DNA from: Lineus longissimus
Taxonomy: Eukaryota > Nemertea > Pilidiophora > Heteronemertea > Lineidae
Direction: 5' to 3'
DNA: 64,000 nt
Assembly: GCF_910592395.1 (NCBI RefSeq)
Contig: NC_088325.1
Coordinates: 6,477,501-6,541,500 of the forward strand
Below are positions 1 through 11,800 of the stretch, piece after piece. The position numbers and the translations under genes are program-made. Position 1 is the stretch's first letter. Each line of letters opens with the position of its first letter. The notes beneath the pieces were generated by a model. That model searched no databases, was not told the origin of the DNA, and saw only the letters and a list, made by a program, of their open reading frames with translations.

Positions 1-2590
1 AAGCTGATGAATTCTTTACAAAAACTATGAATATTGTCTAAGTTTACCCGGGAACATTTAGTCATAATGCGATGGAAAAATTCATGATAAAAAACCTGAG
101 GTAATTCTTTTAAGTTTGGAAACAACCTTACTCACATGTGACGGAAATACGGACACGTAATAAAATAATGAAGTTCGTCTCTTACACAAACCTGGTCACA
201 AAGACCACAAACATTTTCTGCAGTCTCATTTCTATACATTCTGGTTACTGTTTCTGGGAATTTTATAGATCCAGTACGAAATTTACAAATACTGACCGTT
301 TGATATAATGGTAATTTTTTAACATAGGGCTCCATATTCAGGTTCTGTTTAAACATTCTATAAATTGTACATCTGAAATCGTTATTTACCTCGTTTCTCC
401 ATAGTTGTTCACACTGGTCTCTCATTATCTGTTCAACTACAATTTTCAGTTCTCGTAGGGACAAAACCTCGGGAGTATACCAAATTTGAGTGAGGCCACA
501 GCTGTCTAGAACAGTTTTCACACTTTTACACCAGCCTTGGTTTAAATAACCCTCGTCTAAATGCTCCCTAGTTATGTTATAAAAGTTATAAGCCCATTTA
601 TCTGTTTTTCCAATTCTGAGTCTGTTCCAAAAAAAATAACATTCGCACGGCTATGTGAATCTTCAAAGGCAGAGTTCGACTGTAACCCGAGGTTGGACTC
701 GGTCGGGTCGAGCTCCAGTCGAACTTCATTTTTTCCTCGGGTACCGACCCGATTGACGTCATATCTGACCTAGTTAGCTACTCGGGCTCAACCCTCGATG
801 GCATGAGCGTTGAACTCAGCAGACTCGACAAAAACCACGTGACAAAATGGCGGCCTCGAAAACGTAAGGGATAAATTCGTGATTTTTACATTGTTATATC
901 CAATATTGTGTACTCCTGTAATAACGCTGTTGATAAATATTGATAGCTGTTATGTGAAGCCATTATTATCGGGTGAAATAAACCAGAAATAATGAGAAAT
1001 TGCCACATTTCACAGTTGATTTTGATTAGCCAAGCTCTGAAGTGGGCTCTGAAGTCCTGCAAACTGAATTGCGGGATAACATTTTCTGCAAATCCAGTTA
1101 TTTTGGGCACCCATTTCCTTCTGTCGAACAAACATAGTGTCCATAAATGTTCTTGACTTGTCAGCTCTACATCTATTGTACTATTGGGAAAAATGAAGTC
1201 TAAAAATTCGTATATTGCCGCTATATCCGCCATGTTTAAACAAACCAAATCAACCCGAACCGACTCGACTGCGTTCGCGTGCTACCCCTACTCGACATGC
1301 GCATTTAAGGCATGATGTCATCGCCTGAGGAACTCTAAGCCGACCCTAGAGTTACAGTCGAACTCAGCCAAAGAGTATGAGACAAGACCACAATTGATTT
1401 TTTAAGCCTTTTAGCAGTTAAATTGTCAATGTTTGACCGCGACGCATCAAAGAACGCGTGGTGTTGTGAATCTGAAATTTAGATTATGTTATTCCGGACA
1501 GTCGGGCAAGTAAATGGTGAAAAATAAAATGGTGATTGACCACGGAAATTTTTTTTTAATCGACAAATTAGACAGACTTTGATATTTCCACTCTTTTCAG
1601 CCAACTGGCAGAAAAAACTCAAAACACGCCCCCTATTACCCAATTAGCAAAATTCGAAATTAATTTTTTCATCAAATAATTTCTTTATATCTGTAGACTT
1701 GCCACAACAAATATTTTTTCAATACCTCTCCAAATATGTACTTGAGAGTAAAAAACATGCACTCGTCTAATAGATAGGCCTGGACCCTCCAACCTATGAA
1801 TATTCATTAGTGGTCTTGTCTCGTATCGCCCAAGTTCTCCCATTACCATTACTGTAGGAGTTCTTAACGGTGATCGTAGCAAATATTTGCAAAATTTAAC
1901 TTGTACACGATCCAGCAACTCGGTGTTTTGGTTACCCCACACCTCACTACCATATAGCAAAACTGGTGTGACTACTTTGTCAAATATGTCTAGACTCAAT
2001 TCGACCGTAAGAGAAAGTCTTCTACACGCTCTCAGTACACCAAACATGGCTTTCATACCTTTATTATATCTATCTTTATTGCCCTCGCAAAATTTCCATT
2101 ATATGAGAATGTTACGCCTAAGTATGTGAAATGATCTACCAACTCGACCCTACCCTCATTATATCTAAATTCCGGTATATTTACTCTAAGCTTCCCCCGA
2201 GAAAAAATCATTGCCTTGGTTTTCTTAATATTTACGATCAGATGCCACTCCTCACAGTAATCGTGCAATAAGTTCAGGGCGTTTTGTAACTCGTTAGGAT
2301 CATCTGCCGTAAGAATCATATCGTCCGCATACAATAATATTGCCAGCTTCAAAAAAATCTCCAAGTTGTCTAAAAACTCACATCGGCTATTGATATGTAA
2401 ATCAGAAGGACCATTAAAACCATGGTCGTTCAAAAAAATTTCAAAATCGTTTAGATATAACGCAAATAAGAGTGGCGACATATTTTCGCCCTGCCTAACC
2501 CCTATGGAACACGGAAAATAATCTATCTGATCTATTATTGTTAATCTGAACACACGATAAAAAAAGACTCGTCCAGAACTCCTTCTTGGT
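1..2590 (-). mobile_element. Non-LTR retrotransposon (LINE) remnant, 3' half of ORF2
   Basis: Broken reverse-transcriptase ORF of a non-LTR retrotransposon, read on the minus strand. The piece at 2053-2590 carries the RT palm: a GVRQGENMSPLLFALYLNDF block, then the catalytic box with YADD, then a KTKAM block. The piece at 1685-2056 carries the usual post-RT region (TPVLLYGSEVWG). The piece at 132-521, reading through to position 1, carries the C-terminal Cys/His knuckle (CGLCDQ...HYFITCPYF) typical of LINE ORF2 proteins. Frameshifts separate the pieces, and a Harbinger-like transposon (668-1369) is inserted in it. The 5' side is fused abruptly to Gypsy sequence near 2590, so ORF1 and the endonuclease are absent. 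It runs off the left edge of the window. The assignment to LINEs is firm; the clade is not determined. The stretch 1370-1685 is only weakly readable as LINE. Confidence 0.85.
668..1369 (-). mobile_element. PIF/Harbinger-like DNA transposon, internally deleted
   Basis: About 0.7 kb bounded by imperfect terminal inverted repeats of about 20 bp. The left end begins GGCAGAGTTCGACTGTAACC and the right end finishes GGTTACAGTCGAACT-like then CAGCC. Both ends are flanked by AAA, which fits a 3-bp target-site duplication. Inside, a minus-strand ORF (886-1248, 120 aa) resembles the N-terminal part of Harbinger transposases: a basic WVP stretch followed by FSLQDFRAHFRAW, the region just upstream of the nuclease. 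The DDE nuclease itself is missing, so this copy is non-autonomous. It sits inside the LINE remnant and is therefore younger than it. The family call rests on TIR start, TSD length and the short ORF; it is an inference of moderate strength. Confidence 0.6.
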
Positions 2591-4438
2591 ATCATAGTGC
2601 ACCAAAACGCGATCACTAGTTAGTTCCTTTTTCACTTGCTCTAGCGCTTTATTACAGTCATCAGTCCACTCCCACGGTACATCGCCACGGAGTAAACGAT
2701 ATAATGGCGAAAACGTAGTTGACAAGTTTGGCAAGTAGGCCCCATAATAGCCTACAATGCCCAGAAAAGTGCGCAACTCTGCAACGTTAGTTGGCGTTTT
2801 TGCTTTCAAAATAGCGTCCACCTTCTCTGGTACACACGCGCGACCCTCAGCATTAACACGATGACCGAAATAGACAACTTCCGGTACGCGGAACCTACAC
2901 TTAGGTAGCTTGGCCACAATGTGGTGCTTGGCCAACCGTTTCAAGACATCCTCCAAACGACGCAGATGCTCCTCAGGTTTTGTTCCCGTCAAAATGTTAT
3001 CCAAAATACACCCAACGCCGGGTATATTGACCAACACACGATCCATGACAGACTGGAAAATAGATGGCGCTGTTTTTACGCCAAAAGGCAGTCTCTGGAA
3101 TTGGTAAAGACCCTGATGCGTATTTATCGTACACAACGGCTTTGACGCCTCCGTGAGCTCCAATTGTTGGTATGCCTGGGTTAAATCTAACTTAGAGAAC
3201 ACTTCGCTACCAGCCAGCGTTGAAAACAAGTCATCTGCCGTAGGTAATGGATAGCTATTGTCCTCCAACGATTTATTGATTGTCACCTTAAAGTCACCAC
3301 AAATTCGCAGTTCACCCGATGCCTTGGGGACAACCACGATCGGAGAAGCCCACTCACTGGTTTCCACCTTTTTTAGAATTCCCACCTCAGCCAACCTGTC
3401 AAGTTCAAGACCGACTCTAGACTTGATGGAGTATGGGACTGGCCTAGCCTCACAAAAGATTGGCGTAGCGCCCTCTTTAAGCTTCAAGTCTGCCTTGAAC
3501 CAAGTAATAGTACCTGTTTTCCCACTAAAAACAGAAGGGTAACGCTGAATGAGCTTCTCAACCTCGGGGTCATCACTAAAAACACCAAAAATATGCTTCC
3601 AATCAAGCTTGATAACCCTGAGCCAATGTCGGCCCAATAGCGCCTCCTTTTCACCTTTTGCTACTACTTGGGGTAACTCAGCTTTTTGCCCCTTATACAC
3701 AACAGGCACACAAATTTCTCCGACCACCGGAATCGGATTTCCTGAATAACTTTTCAGACGCATTTCACTTTCCTGAATTGGCACTGATGCAAATTGTGAT
3801 CGATACATTTCATGCAGTATAACGGATACCGCTGCGGCGGTGTCCACAACAAAAGACACTGATTTATCGCACACCTGCACATCAACCTTAATCTCGGATC
3901 GTTCCGTTGAAGAATGAACAGCAAACAACGCTTCAGAATCCGAATCTGAATTCGGTGTTTCCACGTAACACGATCGTTGTTTCTTTTGCGATCCTTTAGC
4001 ACCCCCTTTTGGAGCCGATTGCTCCTCCTTGGTTCCCTTTTTTCGAACGACAAACTTTTTCGAAGTGATCAGCTTTTCCGCATTTCCGACACTCCTGCCC
4101 CCGTGCGGGGCACTCTGGGTCACGTCCAAAGTGACCTTGACGACCACACCTAAAACCACTGCCACCCTTAGCACCGCCTTTTTGAAAACGACTTTTGTCC
4201 CTTTTCCCACCTTGGCCTGCTTTAGTGACACGATTCACACTTTCGGATTTTTCCTGCTTCACACCAGAACCCATCGACTCTAGCTGATACTCGACAGCCT
4301 CTAAGGCACGCGATGTTTGCAACAGTCTCTCAAGCGTCAAACCTTCTTTTTCTAACAATTTCCTCCTCAGCTTATTGGACAGGCATTTTTCGATAATTTG
4401 GTCACGTATGTCCACCTCCTCATTATCAAAATTACAGT
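2590..4438 (-). mobile_element. Gypsy-type LTR retrotransposon fragment (gag C-terminus, protease, RT)
   Basis: Minus-strand remnant of a Ty3/Gypsy element without LTRs. The gag end (3996-4430) has a zinc-knuckle region; the second knuckle is intact (CRKCGKADHFEKVC), the first has lost its first cysteine. An overlapping ORF in another frame (2495-4231) carries an aspartic-protease block (FVVDTAAAVSVI) and RT blocks (SPIVVVPKASGELRICGDFK, KLDLTQAYQQLEL, RLPFGVKTAPSIFQ), then the start of the RNase H tether. Two catalytic signatures are altered. The protease DTG is DTA, and the RT YxDD box reads ILDN. The element is cut at both ends: gag stops being readable above 4438, and at about 2590 the frame runs straight into LINE RT sequence. 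This copy is dead. Confidence 0.88.
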
Positions 4439-4498
4439 GGTGGCTGTTTCAATGTTGGAGACAGATTGTGATTTGCTTGTCGTAAAATATAATCTAAG

Positions 4499-5109
4499 CG
4501 GGCATAAACTACTGAATCTTACCACCCTTGCGCACCATGGCATTCGGCCTGGTGCTGGGAAGAAGGGCCCAAATGTTCGAAAGAGGAAACAGAAAGACCC
4601 GTCAGAAATTGTGCAGCGTGTGCCTCTTGCTAAGTCTGATGCCGCAAGGTATAAGGATGAAAATTGCTAGAAATGAGGCCAATACCTACCAAGTACAAAA
4701 TGTGTCGGACTCGCAAAGTAAAACTGATGAGCCGTTTTACTTATGTAGTCTCAAGCAGCATCCTAGAGTAAGGACACGTGCAGGTTGCCATCGTCAATTT
4801 GCCAGAGGAGCCGCTGGAAAACCACCGAATCATCCACATGATCTAATCCTGCAACATCAAGAGAAGCCAGTTTGGTTGGATAGGACCACCAACCTACTCC
4901 GTACTGGACGCAGACAGGCCGTGTATTATCACATCAGTGACACATGTGTTCGGAGAGGTGGAGATGGCGGGAATGCAGACTTTTCTGCAAGGAGTGTTGA
5001 CCTATCGAGGGTTGACTTCATATTGACTAATGAACATACGCGGTATCTCTTATCACATAGGATTTTGTGCCTAAACTGCACAATTCTACTTGATGAAACT
5101 GAAACATAG
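4499..5109 (+). CDS. 3' coding exons of an unrecognised gene
   Basis: Two stretches in different frames join in phase if a 118-bp intron (4649-4766, GT...AG) is removed. The first, up to 4648, encodes a Lys/Arg-rich piece (GKKGPNVRKRKQKDPSEI). The second, 4767-5109, encodes a piece with RTRAGCHRQFARG, PNHPHDL and VYYHISDTCVR and ends at a stop at 5109. The split codon AG|A gives Arg. A polyadenylation signal AATAAA lies at 5694-5699, so this looks like the 3' end of a gene. The upstream exons would lie left of the window or beyond the retroelement pile, which would then be intronic. The start used here (4499, after a possible AG) is uncertain. I do not recognise the protein. Confidence 0.38.
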
Positions 5110-5284
5110 GGTCGGGAATGAATAAGGGCTTAAAACCATCTCATTTTATTGATTTATTGATTTATTTTTAGCCCATTATTCTAAATATATTTTACATGTA
5201 TATCATATTTTATTTTCTCTTTACCACTCAGTTCATCATACTTCATGGCATGTTCTTCCACCGTGGTTCTTCATCATTAGTATT

Positions 5285-5466
5285 TGTGACCCTCCCTGGC
5301 AAAACCAGGCTAAAGTCGCTCTGAGCTTGACTGGTTGTTCATTTCGCTATCGTCTGCCTTCTGTGAAATCTGATTACATCATATTTCTTCCATTATCTCC
5401 TGGTGTCATTTTGGGTCATCTTCTGTGCGACTTGGTCAGGTTTTGCCAGATAGGGTCACATTTTAG
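5285..5466. mobile_element. MITE of the GTGACC...GGTCAC family, copy 1
   Basis: A short element whose ends are inverted copies of one another. The left end reads GTGACCCTCCCTGGCAAAAC and the right end reads GGTCAGGTTTTGCC then GGGTCAC. Related copies lie at 10826-11021, 11046-11140 (left half only) and 45473-45698. It carries no ORF. Here it lies in the presumed 3' UTR of the unrecognised plus-strand gene. Confidence 0.55.
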
Positions 5467-5699
5467 GTCATGTGTTTCATAATGTTTACATTTACAACAG
5501 TTGTCTATACTACTAGTATGTATTTTTGATAGGATAATTTTTGAAATGATACCGGTACAGTCATGACAGTTACTGTCTGTATTACATTGTCTTAGTTAGC
5601 AAGGTGACAATAGGCTCCCTTTAATAATAATGTGCCTGTATATGGTCATCCTCACCATATATTTTATGTCATGTTCTTAGTTATGAATAGCTGAATAAA

Positions 5700-6728
5700 G
5701 ATATCATTATATTTTCTTGTCATCTTTGGTACATGTAAATCCATGATGATGTCTGAACGTCAAGGATCAGTATAAGTATTCAAAATATCAATCTATTCCC
5801 AGCCCCTGATAAGATTCCTCTCCTCACAACTGAATTGGCTGGAGGTGACATGGACGAAAAATGGAGAGATGCCTGTCTACCCCAGACCCTCCGAGGTTAC
5901 CCCGGTTAAAGATCCAGTACACCACAAGTAAAACTGCAGGCCAGGGCACTGGAGTTCCAACTGTCCATGGTGGCATTGGTGTGGGTTCGAGTCCCGCCGA
6001 ATCTTACTAATATTTTTTTCTCTAATCCTTCTCACACACCAAAGGCAAAGATTTTGGTAGAGTGACTCTGCTTCATAAGGACTACATCCCCTTACACACC
6101 AAACATTTTGGTAGAGGGACTTCGCTTCATTGGGACAACATTACCTTACACACCAACAAAATTTCGGTGTAGGAACCAGTCTACTCAAAAAAGGCTCAAT
6201 TACGGTTTTCCAGACGGTGCTCGTAGCATTTTTTCAACTCATGGCTCTCACATTAGGTTTTACCTAGGTGGCTCTTGGGCTCTTTGGCTCATGGCTCTCA
6301 GATTAGGCACTCCCCTTTCCGAGGGAGTACAGTAAGTATGTATCAAGTGAAATGGTCTGATATTGTCGGGATGCCTAATGTGGAAAAAGGCCTTAACTCT
6401 GTGATGTATGACAATGTTAATCTTGACCATCTGAGAACTTTCTCATTTTCAAAGAATTTTATTAATATTTCTGATGAAAATTTCCGCAGCTAACGCCATA
6501 TTTAGTAATCGCCAAATGAAGGTAAGAAAATTTGCCAAATTTTAGTGTCGCGAAATCAAGGTTAATAGTACGAGGCTTACTATGTCATAATCTGATATAA
6601 TCTGATGGTGGACCAAATAGACACATCTTACATTCCTGTCAGTAATAATGGGGACTTACAACCCGATTTGGTGTTAAGAATCACACTGAACTAGCCCAAG
6701 CTACCAAATAAATCCCCACATTGCCTTC
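5700..6728. other. Intergenic, simple direct repeats
   Basis: No convincing gene. Two diverged copies of a roughly 60-bp unit (TTTTGGTAGAG...CTTCAT...TTACACACCAA) are tandem at about 6045-6165. A short duplicated block (TCATGGCTCTCA...TTAGG) lies at about 6240-6305. A GGTTCGAGTCC box at 5985-5995 resembles a tRNA B box, but no A box or cloverleaf is evident. Confidence 0.4.
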
Positions 6729-6730
6729 TA

Positions 6731-7851
6731 GAGGGTGTTTCCAAAAAAAGAAAACCGAGATTAATTTGTTTCTTGGACATAGCTAAATATTTGGCATTGA
6801 GACCAAGGTATTAGGATGGATTAGGAGTGTCTTGTCAGGCAGACAACAATAAGTTACAGTGGATGGAGGTAAATCAGACAGAACCTCAATGACTAGTGGA
6901 GTACCCCAGGGAAAAGTTCTAGGACCAGCTTTATTTACTGTTTATGTAAATGATCTTCCCGAAGAGATAGAGTCAACAGCAAAATGTTTGCAGACAACGT
7001 TGAGGCATACAATGAAGTTAGAACACTTGATGACGAAGAAGCAGTACGAGAGGATCTGGTGTCCATGGAGCAATGGACTATAAAGTGGCAAATGGGATAC
7101 AACCTGGGTAAATCCAAGCACATGAGAATTGGTACCCACCAACAGCAGTATCGTTACCACGTGCATTCCCAAGATAAAAATAGACACTATCTCGAGAGAA
7201 CAGCTACAGAAAAGGATCTTGGTGTAACAATTGATGACAAACTCAGTCTCGAAGAACATATCAATAGAATAACCAAAGCCACCAATGCAACCTTTATACG
7301 ACCCATAAAAAGAACTTTCGCAATCTGAATCGTGTAAACTTCACCCTTTTATACAAGACGTTTATAGTAAGACCGCTATTAGAATACGCCCAAATAATTT
7401 GAAATTTATCGAAAAAGAAACTTTTAATGCGGGTAGAGAAAGTACAACGGAGAATGACAAAACTGGTGAAAAACTTACGCAACTTGTCATGAAGATCGTT
7501 TGAGGTGCCGCAAGGAAGAACTTGTTTACAAATAGAGTAGTGAAGGACTGGAATAACCTAACTGAGGTGATTATATCGTCACCAACTGTAAACACGTTTA
7601 AAAGCCGCCTGGTTGTTACTGGGCAGAGCTCAGGATATCTAGATACTGAGAGCGATCAGGGAGTGCAACACGGACAATTATACAAGGAGTGACCATCATA
7701 AACCAAAGGATGTATTTGCAAATATTGTACATAGAATTTGGTTTATTTTTCGTTGATAACGTCTATCAACCCGTGGCGCAGAAATCAGAAACTACACACT
7801 TAGAAAAGGCGAAGACCCGGGAGGGCCACTGATGCCTAATGATGATGATGC

Positions 7852-7882
<31 letters not shown>

Positions 7883-8741
7883 ATTGGCAACCACCATTTA
7901 TTATCTAATGATGTCCTCTTTCTTATGACACCAAGGAATCCAATTTACTGTTACATATGACTGAGCACGAATCTGTTCAATCAACCATGTCAGAACTGGT
8001 CTTGCACCAGAAAGATGTTTTTGGAATGAGCGAACCTTGTTTGCCCAGCGCAGGGCTTTTGTTGGGCCTCCAAATCATTGCACACTCTTCATTTTCTCCG
8101 ACCAGCAAAATGCAACTTACAACTGAGCAGCGTGTGTTTGTGGTAGCAGAGCGATTGAGGACTGGAAGCCTCCAGCAAGTAGCAGATGCATTTGGTGCGA
8201 TCAACCATGAGATTGAGTGACTATCAAGGTCCCCTGACCTCACCCCGTGGGTTTTTTGTGGGGACATCTTAAGAACCAAGTTACAAGATATCAATGACCT
8301 GTATGTGCAAGAATCGGCACTGCAGTTGAGACCAAAAGAGGCCTGAGAGACGTAATCAGAAATGCATTGAGAGCAATGAGAACCAGACCTGAAGTTGGTG
8401 TTGAAAGGAATGAGGGGCATCTCGAAGGACACTGGGGTTAGGTTGAGACAGGAATAAGCACCAAGATGTTAAATCATTGAATAAAGTTATAACTGAGGAC
8501 ACACTGGCCTTTCTTCTTTGTCGGAGTTACGCTGCAGTAAATCTGGTGCAAGACCAGTTCTGACATGGTTAATTGAACAGTTCCGTGCTCAGTCATATGT
8601 GACAGTAAATGGGATTTCTTGGTGTCACAAGAAAGAGGACACCATTTGGTAATAAATGGTGGTTGCCAATTTCCAAAATATTTAGCCATGTCCAAGAAAT
8701 TAACAAATTAATTTCGGTGTCCTTTTTTTTAAAACACACTG
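6731..8741 (+). mobile_element. Tc1/mariner-like transposon remnant, split by a LINE
   Basis: The ends are inverted copies and both are flanked by TA (6729-6730 and 8742-8743), the usual Tc1/mariner target duplication. The left arm is split: 6731-6794 pairs with 8680-8741, and 7881-8020 pairs with 8525-8678, giving TIRs of about 200 bp. Inside, a plus-strand ORF ending at 8220 has a helix-turn-helix start (LTTEQRVFVVAERL...QVADAF). A further piece at 8221-8280 resembles the conserved SPDLTPxDFFLWGxLK block of these transposases. The middle of the transposase is missing, so the copy is inactive. The family name is inferred from the TA duplication and the motif. Confidence 0.72.
6795..7880 (+). 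mobile_element. CR1/Jockey-like LINE, 5'-truncated, nested
   Basis: Plus-strand RT remnant with TSGVPQGKVLGPALF and VNDLP, then a frame-shifted FADN (normally FADD), then DLGVTIDDKLSLEEHI and a degraded C-terminal KDWNNL...NTFKSRL block. It ends in a (GAT)n tail at 7845-7880. It begins abruptly inside the palm domain, which is typical of 5'-truncated LINE insertions. Its boundaries fall exactly where the left inverted repeat of the surrounding Tc1-like element is interrupted, so it inserted after that element. Several frameshifts and stops show it is dead. Confidence 0.85.
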
Positions 8742-8810
8742 TATTTTAAATACAGAAACATAAATAAAGACAGAGCGGGGATCCACAGCTTTGTTACGAA
8801 TCAAGAGAAC

Positions 8811-11800
8811 TCAATATATCTTAGGAATGTCATAGATACCGCAAACAAGATTTGCAGGGAGCGCCTTATCTGAAAAAAAATAAAGAACAGATAATAAGGT
8901 CAATTGCAAAGCCGTGATGAGTCATTCCAAAAGAATTTGATACTAATGGTAAAAGGTAGATGACAGTACCCTAGATTTGAATACTCAACCGTCCCAATGC
9001 AAAACCCACAACATTCTATCGTAAATCTGCTTTTTTCAACAAGGCTCCTCCATTCCAACGAGGCTCCACCATTTCAACCAGGCTCCACCATTTCAACCAG
9101 GTTCCTCTTTCAACTGGGCTTCTCTTTCAAAGAACTAGGAGCTAACTTCATGAAAGTTGCTTCATCATAATACTAGGTAATGATTGACACCAACAACCAT
9201 CATCAATGATGTAAACCAACCATTCAAGATGTCAGAAAGCTTTTGGGGAGGTTTATTCAAAATAAAAGTAAAATAATATTCTCAAAATACCTACCAATTT
9301 GCTTGGGATATGCCAGATTCAAATTATTCATGATATCAATGAACTTTTCCTTTGACTGCGTCAATCGTGGATTATAAGACTTTTCCTCTCCAACAGAGGT
9401 AACTGTCTGACCTGTATAGTCGTGCGCTGGATAGATGAGGAATTTGTCAGGTAACGAGAATATGTTTCTGGAGACGGATTCATAGAGCACGCCTGGATTG
9501 CCTGAAGACAGAATAGAGATATATCATTTATGTCAGAGTTACTGTTGGGTGACACAAAAAAGATTATACACTTTTGATCTTCAATAACCCCCAAACTATA
9601 ACTTCCTGCCACATGTGGCTGAGAACAATACTCTTGGGTTTCCAGTTTGTTTTATCTCCAAACCTGCATTTATTATTGCGTAACAGGGTGTTATCAGTCA
9701 CAATCAAATACTAAGACCACAGTACTAATGAAGAACTCACTATTATTTTGCCGTAATGTGGGTGGTTTATCATGGAGGGCTTGCCCTTGGAGAAAATGTG
9801 TGACCTTTTCACCAGGATAAATCCACAATTCACCATAGTGAACTAGGACAGTAAATATTTCACCACATGCACCAAAGTGAGCATTGTAAATTGTAAATTC
9901 ACCATGACCAGGTTCAGCGTTGAATTCAGAATTTACCACAGTGAATTTAAAATTTCTTTGGTAGGGGTGGTGATCAGACATGTTGGACAAAACAGGAGAA
10001 AATGTTCATGTTACACCTCTCTAAGGACTACAAAACAATCATGAATATAGTTTATTACTGTGGTTTGAGAGCAAGATTTGTCAAAACCACTGCCACCAAA
10101 ACAAGGCAGTGTATATGATAAATGCCACAGTGAGGTGTGTTAAGTTCTGAAAGAACTGCCGTATACCACATGTAGCACAGTATATCAAGTCCACTATCCC
10201 GAGGAAAACAGGAGCTTATGCTTGCTTCTTGCACACAAACCCCCCGAGACATTGGCCCTCATTTGGTGAAGTTCTAGTGCCAAAGAAATTCGGCCAAATC
10301 AGATCGTCGCTTACATGTACATGGACGTTTGTTTGAGCCGTTTGTTGTTTTATGTCGATTTCCTCCTCTCTTCATTTGCTCAAATGTACTACTTGCCAAG
10401 CTCTGGAGGCAATCACGTACAGTATTCTCAGAGGTGCGCACTGCAACCCCAATGTTTATGTTTTCTGAGTGTGATTTCTATTTATACAACATAAGAAGTA
10501 GGATACTGGAAGCGAGATTGGAAGTTAAATCTCGGATGCTGTCTTAAAGGTGATGTTTACGCCTGGACTTCAGCTCATAGGGGAAAAAATGTCTCAGAAG
10601 TGAACATTAACTCCTGATTTCCTAGGACGCAATTGCAAGTGCACCAGCAACAAGGCCTACTTTCTCACCTTCTTGGAAGTCTGTACGTCCACAGCCTCTG
10701 ATCAGGACGGCATCTCCCGTGAAAACCATGCCCTTCTCATGCCAGACAAATGTCATACAACCTAAAGAAAATAGAACGTTAGTCAATTGAGACAACGAAA
10801 TCAAACATTTGTGATAAAAACATCATATGTGACCAGTCACAGCGAAACAAGGCGCTTGTCGCACACAAGATGAGCCTAAATGACTCCAGGAGATAATGGA
10901 AGAAATTGATGTGTTCATATTTAACCAAGGCAGACAATAGAGAAATGAAAAACAATCTGTCTCAACCTGCCAAGCACAGAGCGACATGCGCCTGGTTTTG
11001 CTGTGACGGGTCACATATTTTCATATTTTTCGGGTAACTTCAATCTGCGACCCGTCACAGTAAAACCAGGCGCATGTTGCCCAGAAGATGAACCAAGATG
11101 ACACCAGAAGATAATGGAAGAAATTTCAGGTCTGAACCGAGGATTTATATCACAACCAGTAGAAAATAACTTACCATTTGTGTGTCCAGGAGTACTTCTG
11201 GCCTCCATTTTAAATTTCCCAAAGTTGACAAAATCTCCCTCCTCCAGGAATATGTCTGCCTTTGCACCACTGACAGCCGATATCACACTCTTACAACCTT
11301 GAATCTTTTCCTTCAACTTTCCTGTGCCAGTTATATGATCAGCATGGACATGGGTGTTTACTGAAATGAAAAGGTATGAATGAAATAAACATCCATGTCA
11401 CACCACCCTCTGGATATCAAAACAATCTTTCATTCCAGCATAGTGCCATAGTGGTCGGATCTGAGAGTTGACTGGTGACTTATAGCTTGGTTCAATACAA
11501 ACATGTACAACCACAGAAAAAGTACCCTGTTTCACTGAAATGCTCGAATGCAAGTGATTGCTTTTTGGCAAGGCCTGCCACTCCCATCATTGCATACTCT
11601 GTCTGTGGTGCCTGAGCTATCACTGACATAATTTGTAGAAAACATATTGCTTTCACTAACATTACATTGAAAGAAAGGTTTTGATGACATAGTATTAGTA
11701 GAGAGGGGGACAGAGAGAGGAGACAGTGCCAAGTGTCACCTGCGAGGGACCTGTAAACAGTAGGCCACACAACTGAAGACAGGAGCCACCACACGGAGGG

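Noticed and set aside
5949-6003. Possible tRNA gene with GGTTCGAGTCC
   Set aside because: Only a B box is visible; no A box, anticodon arm or acceptor stem could be paired.
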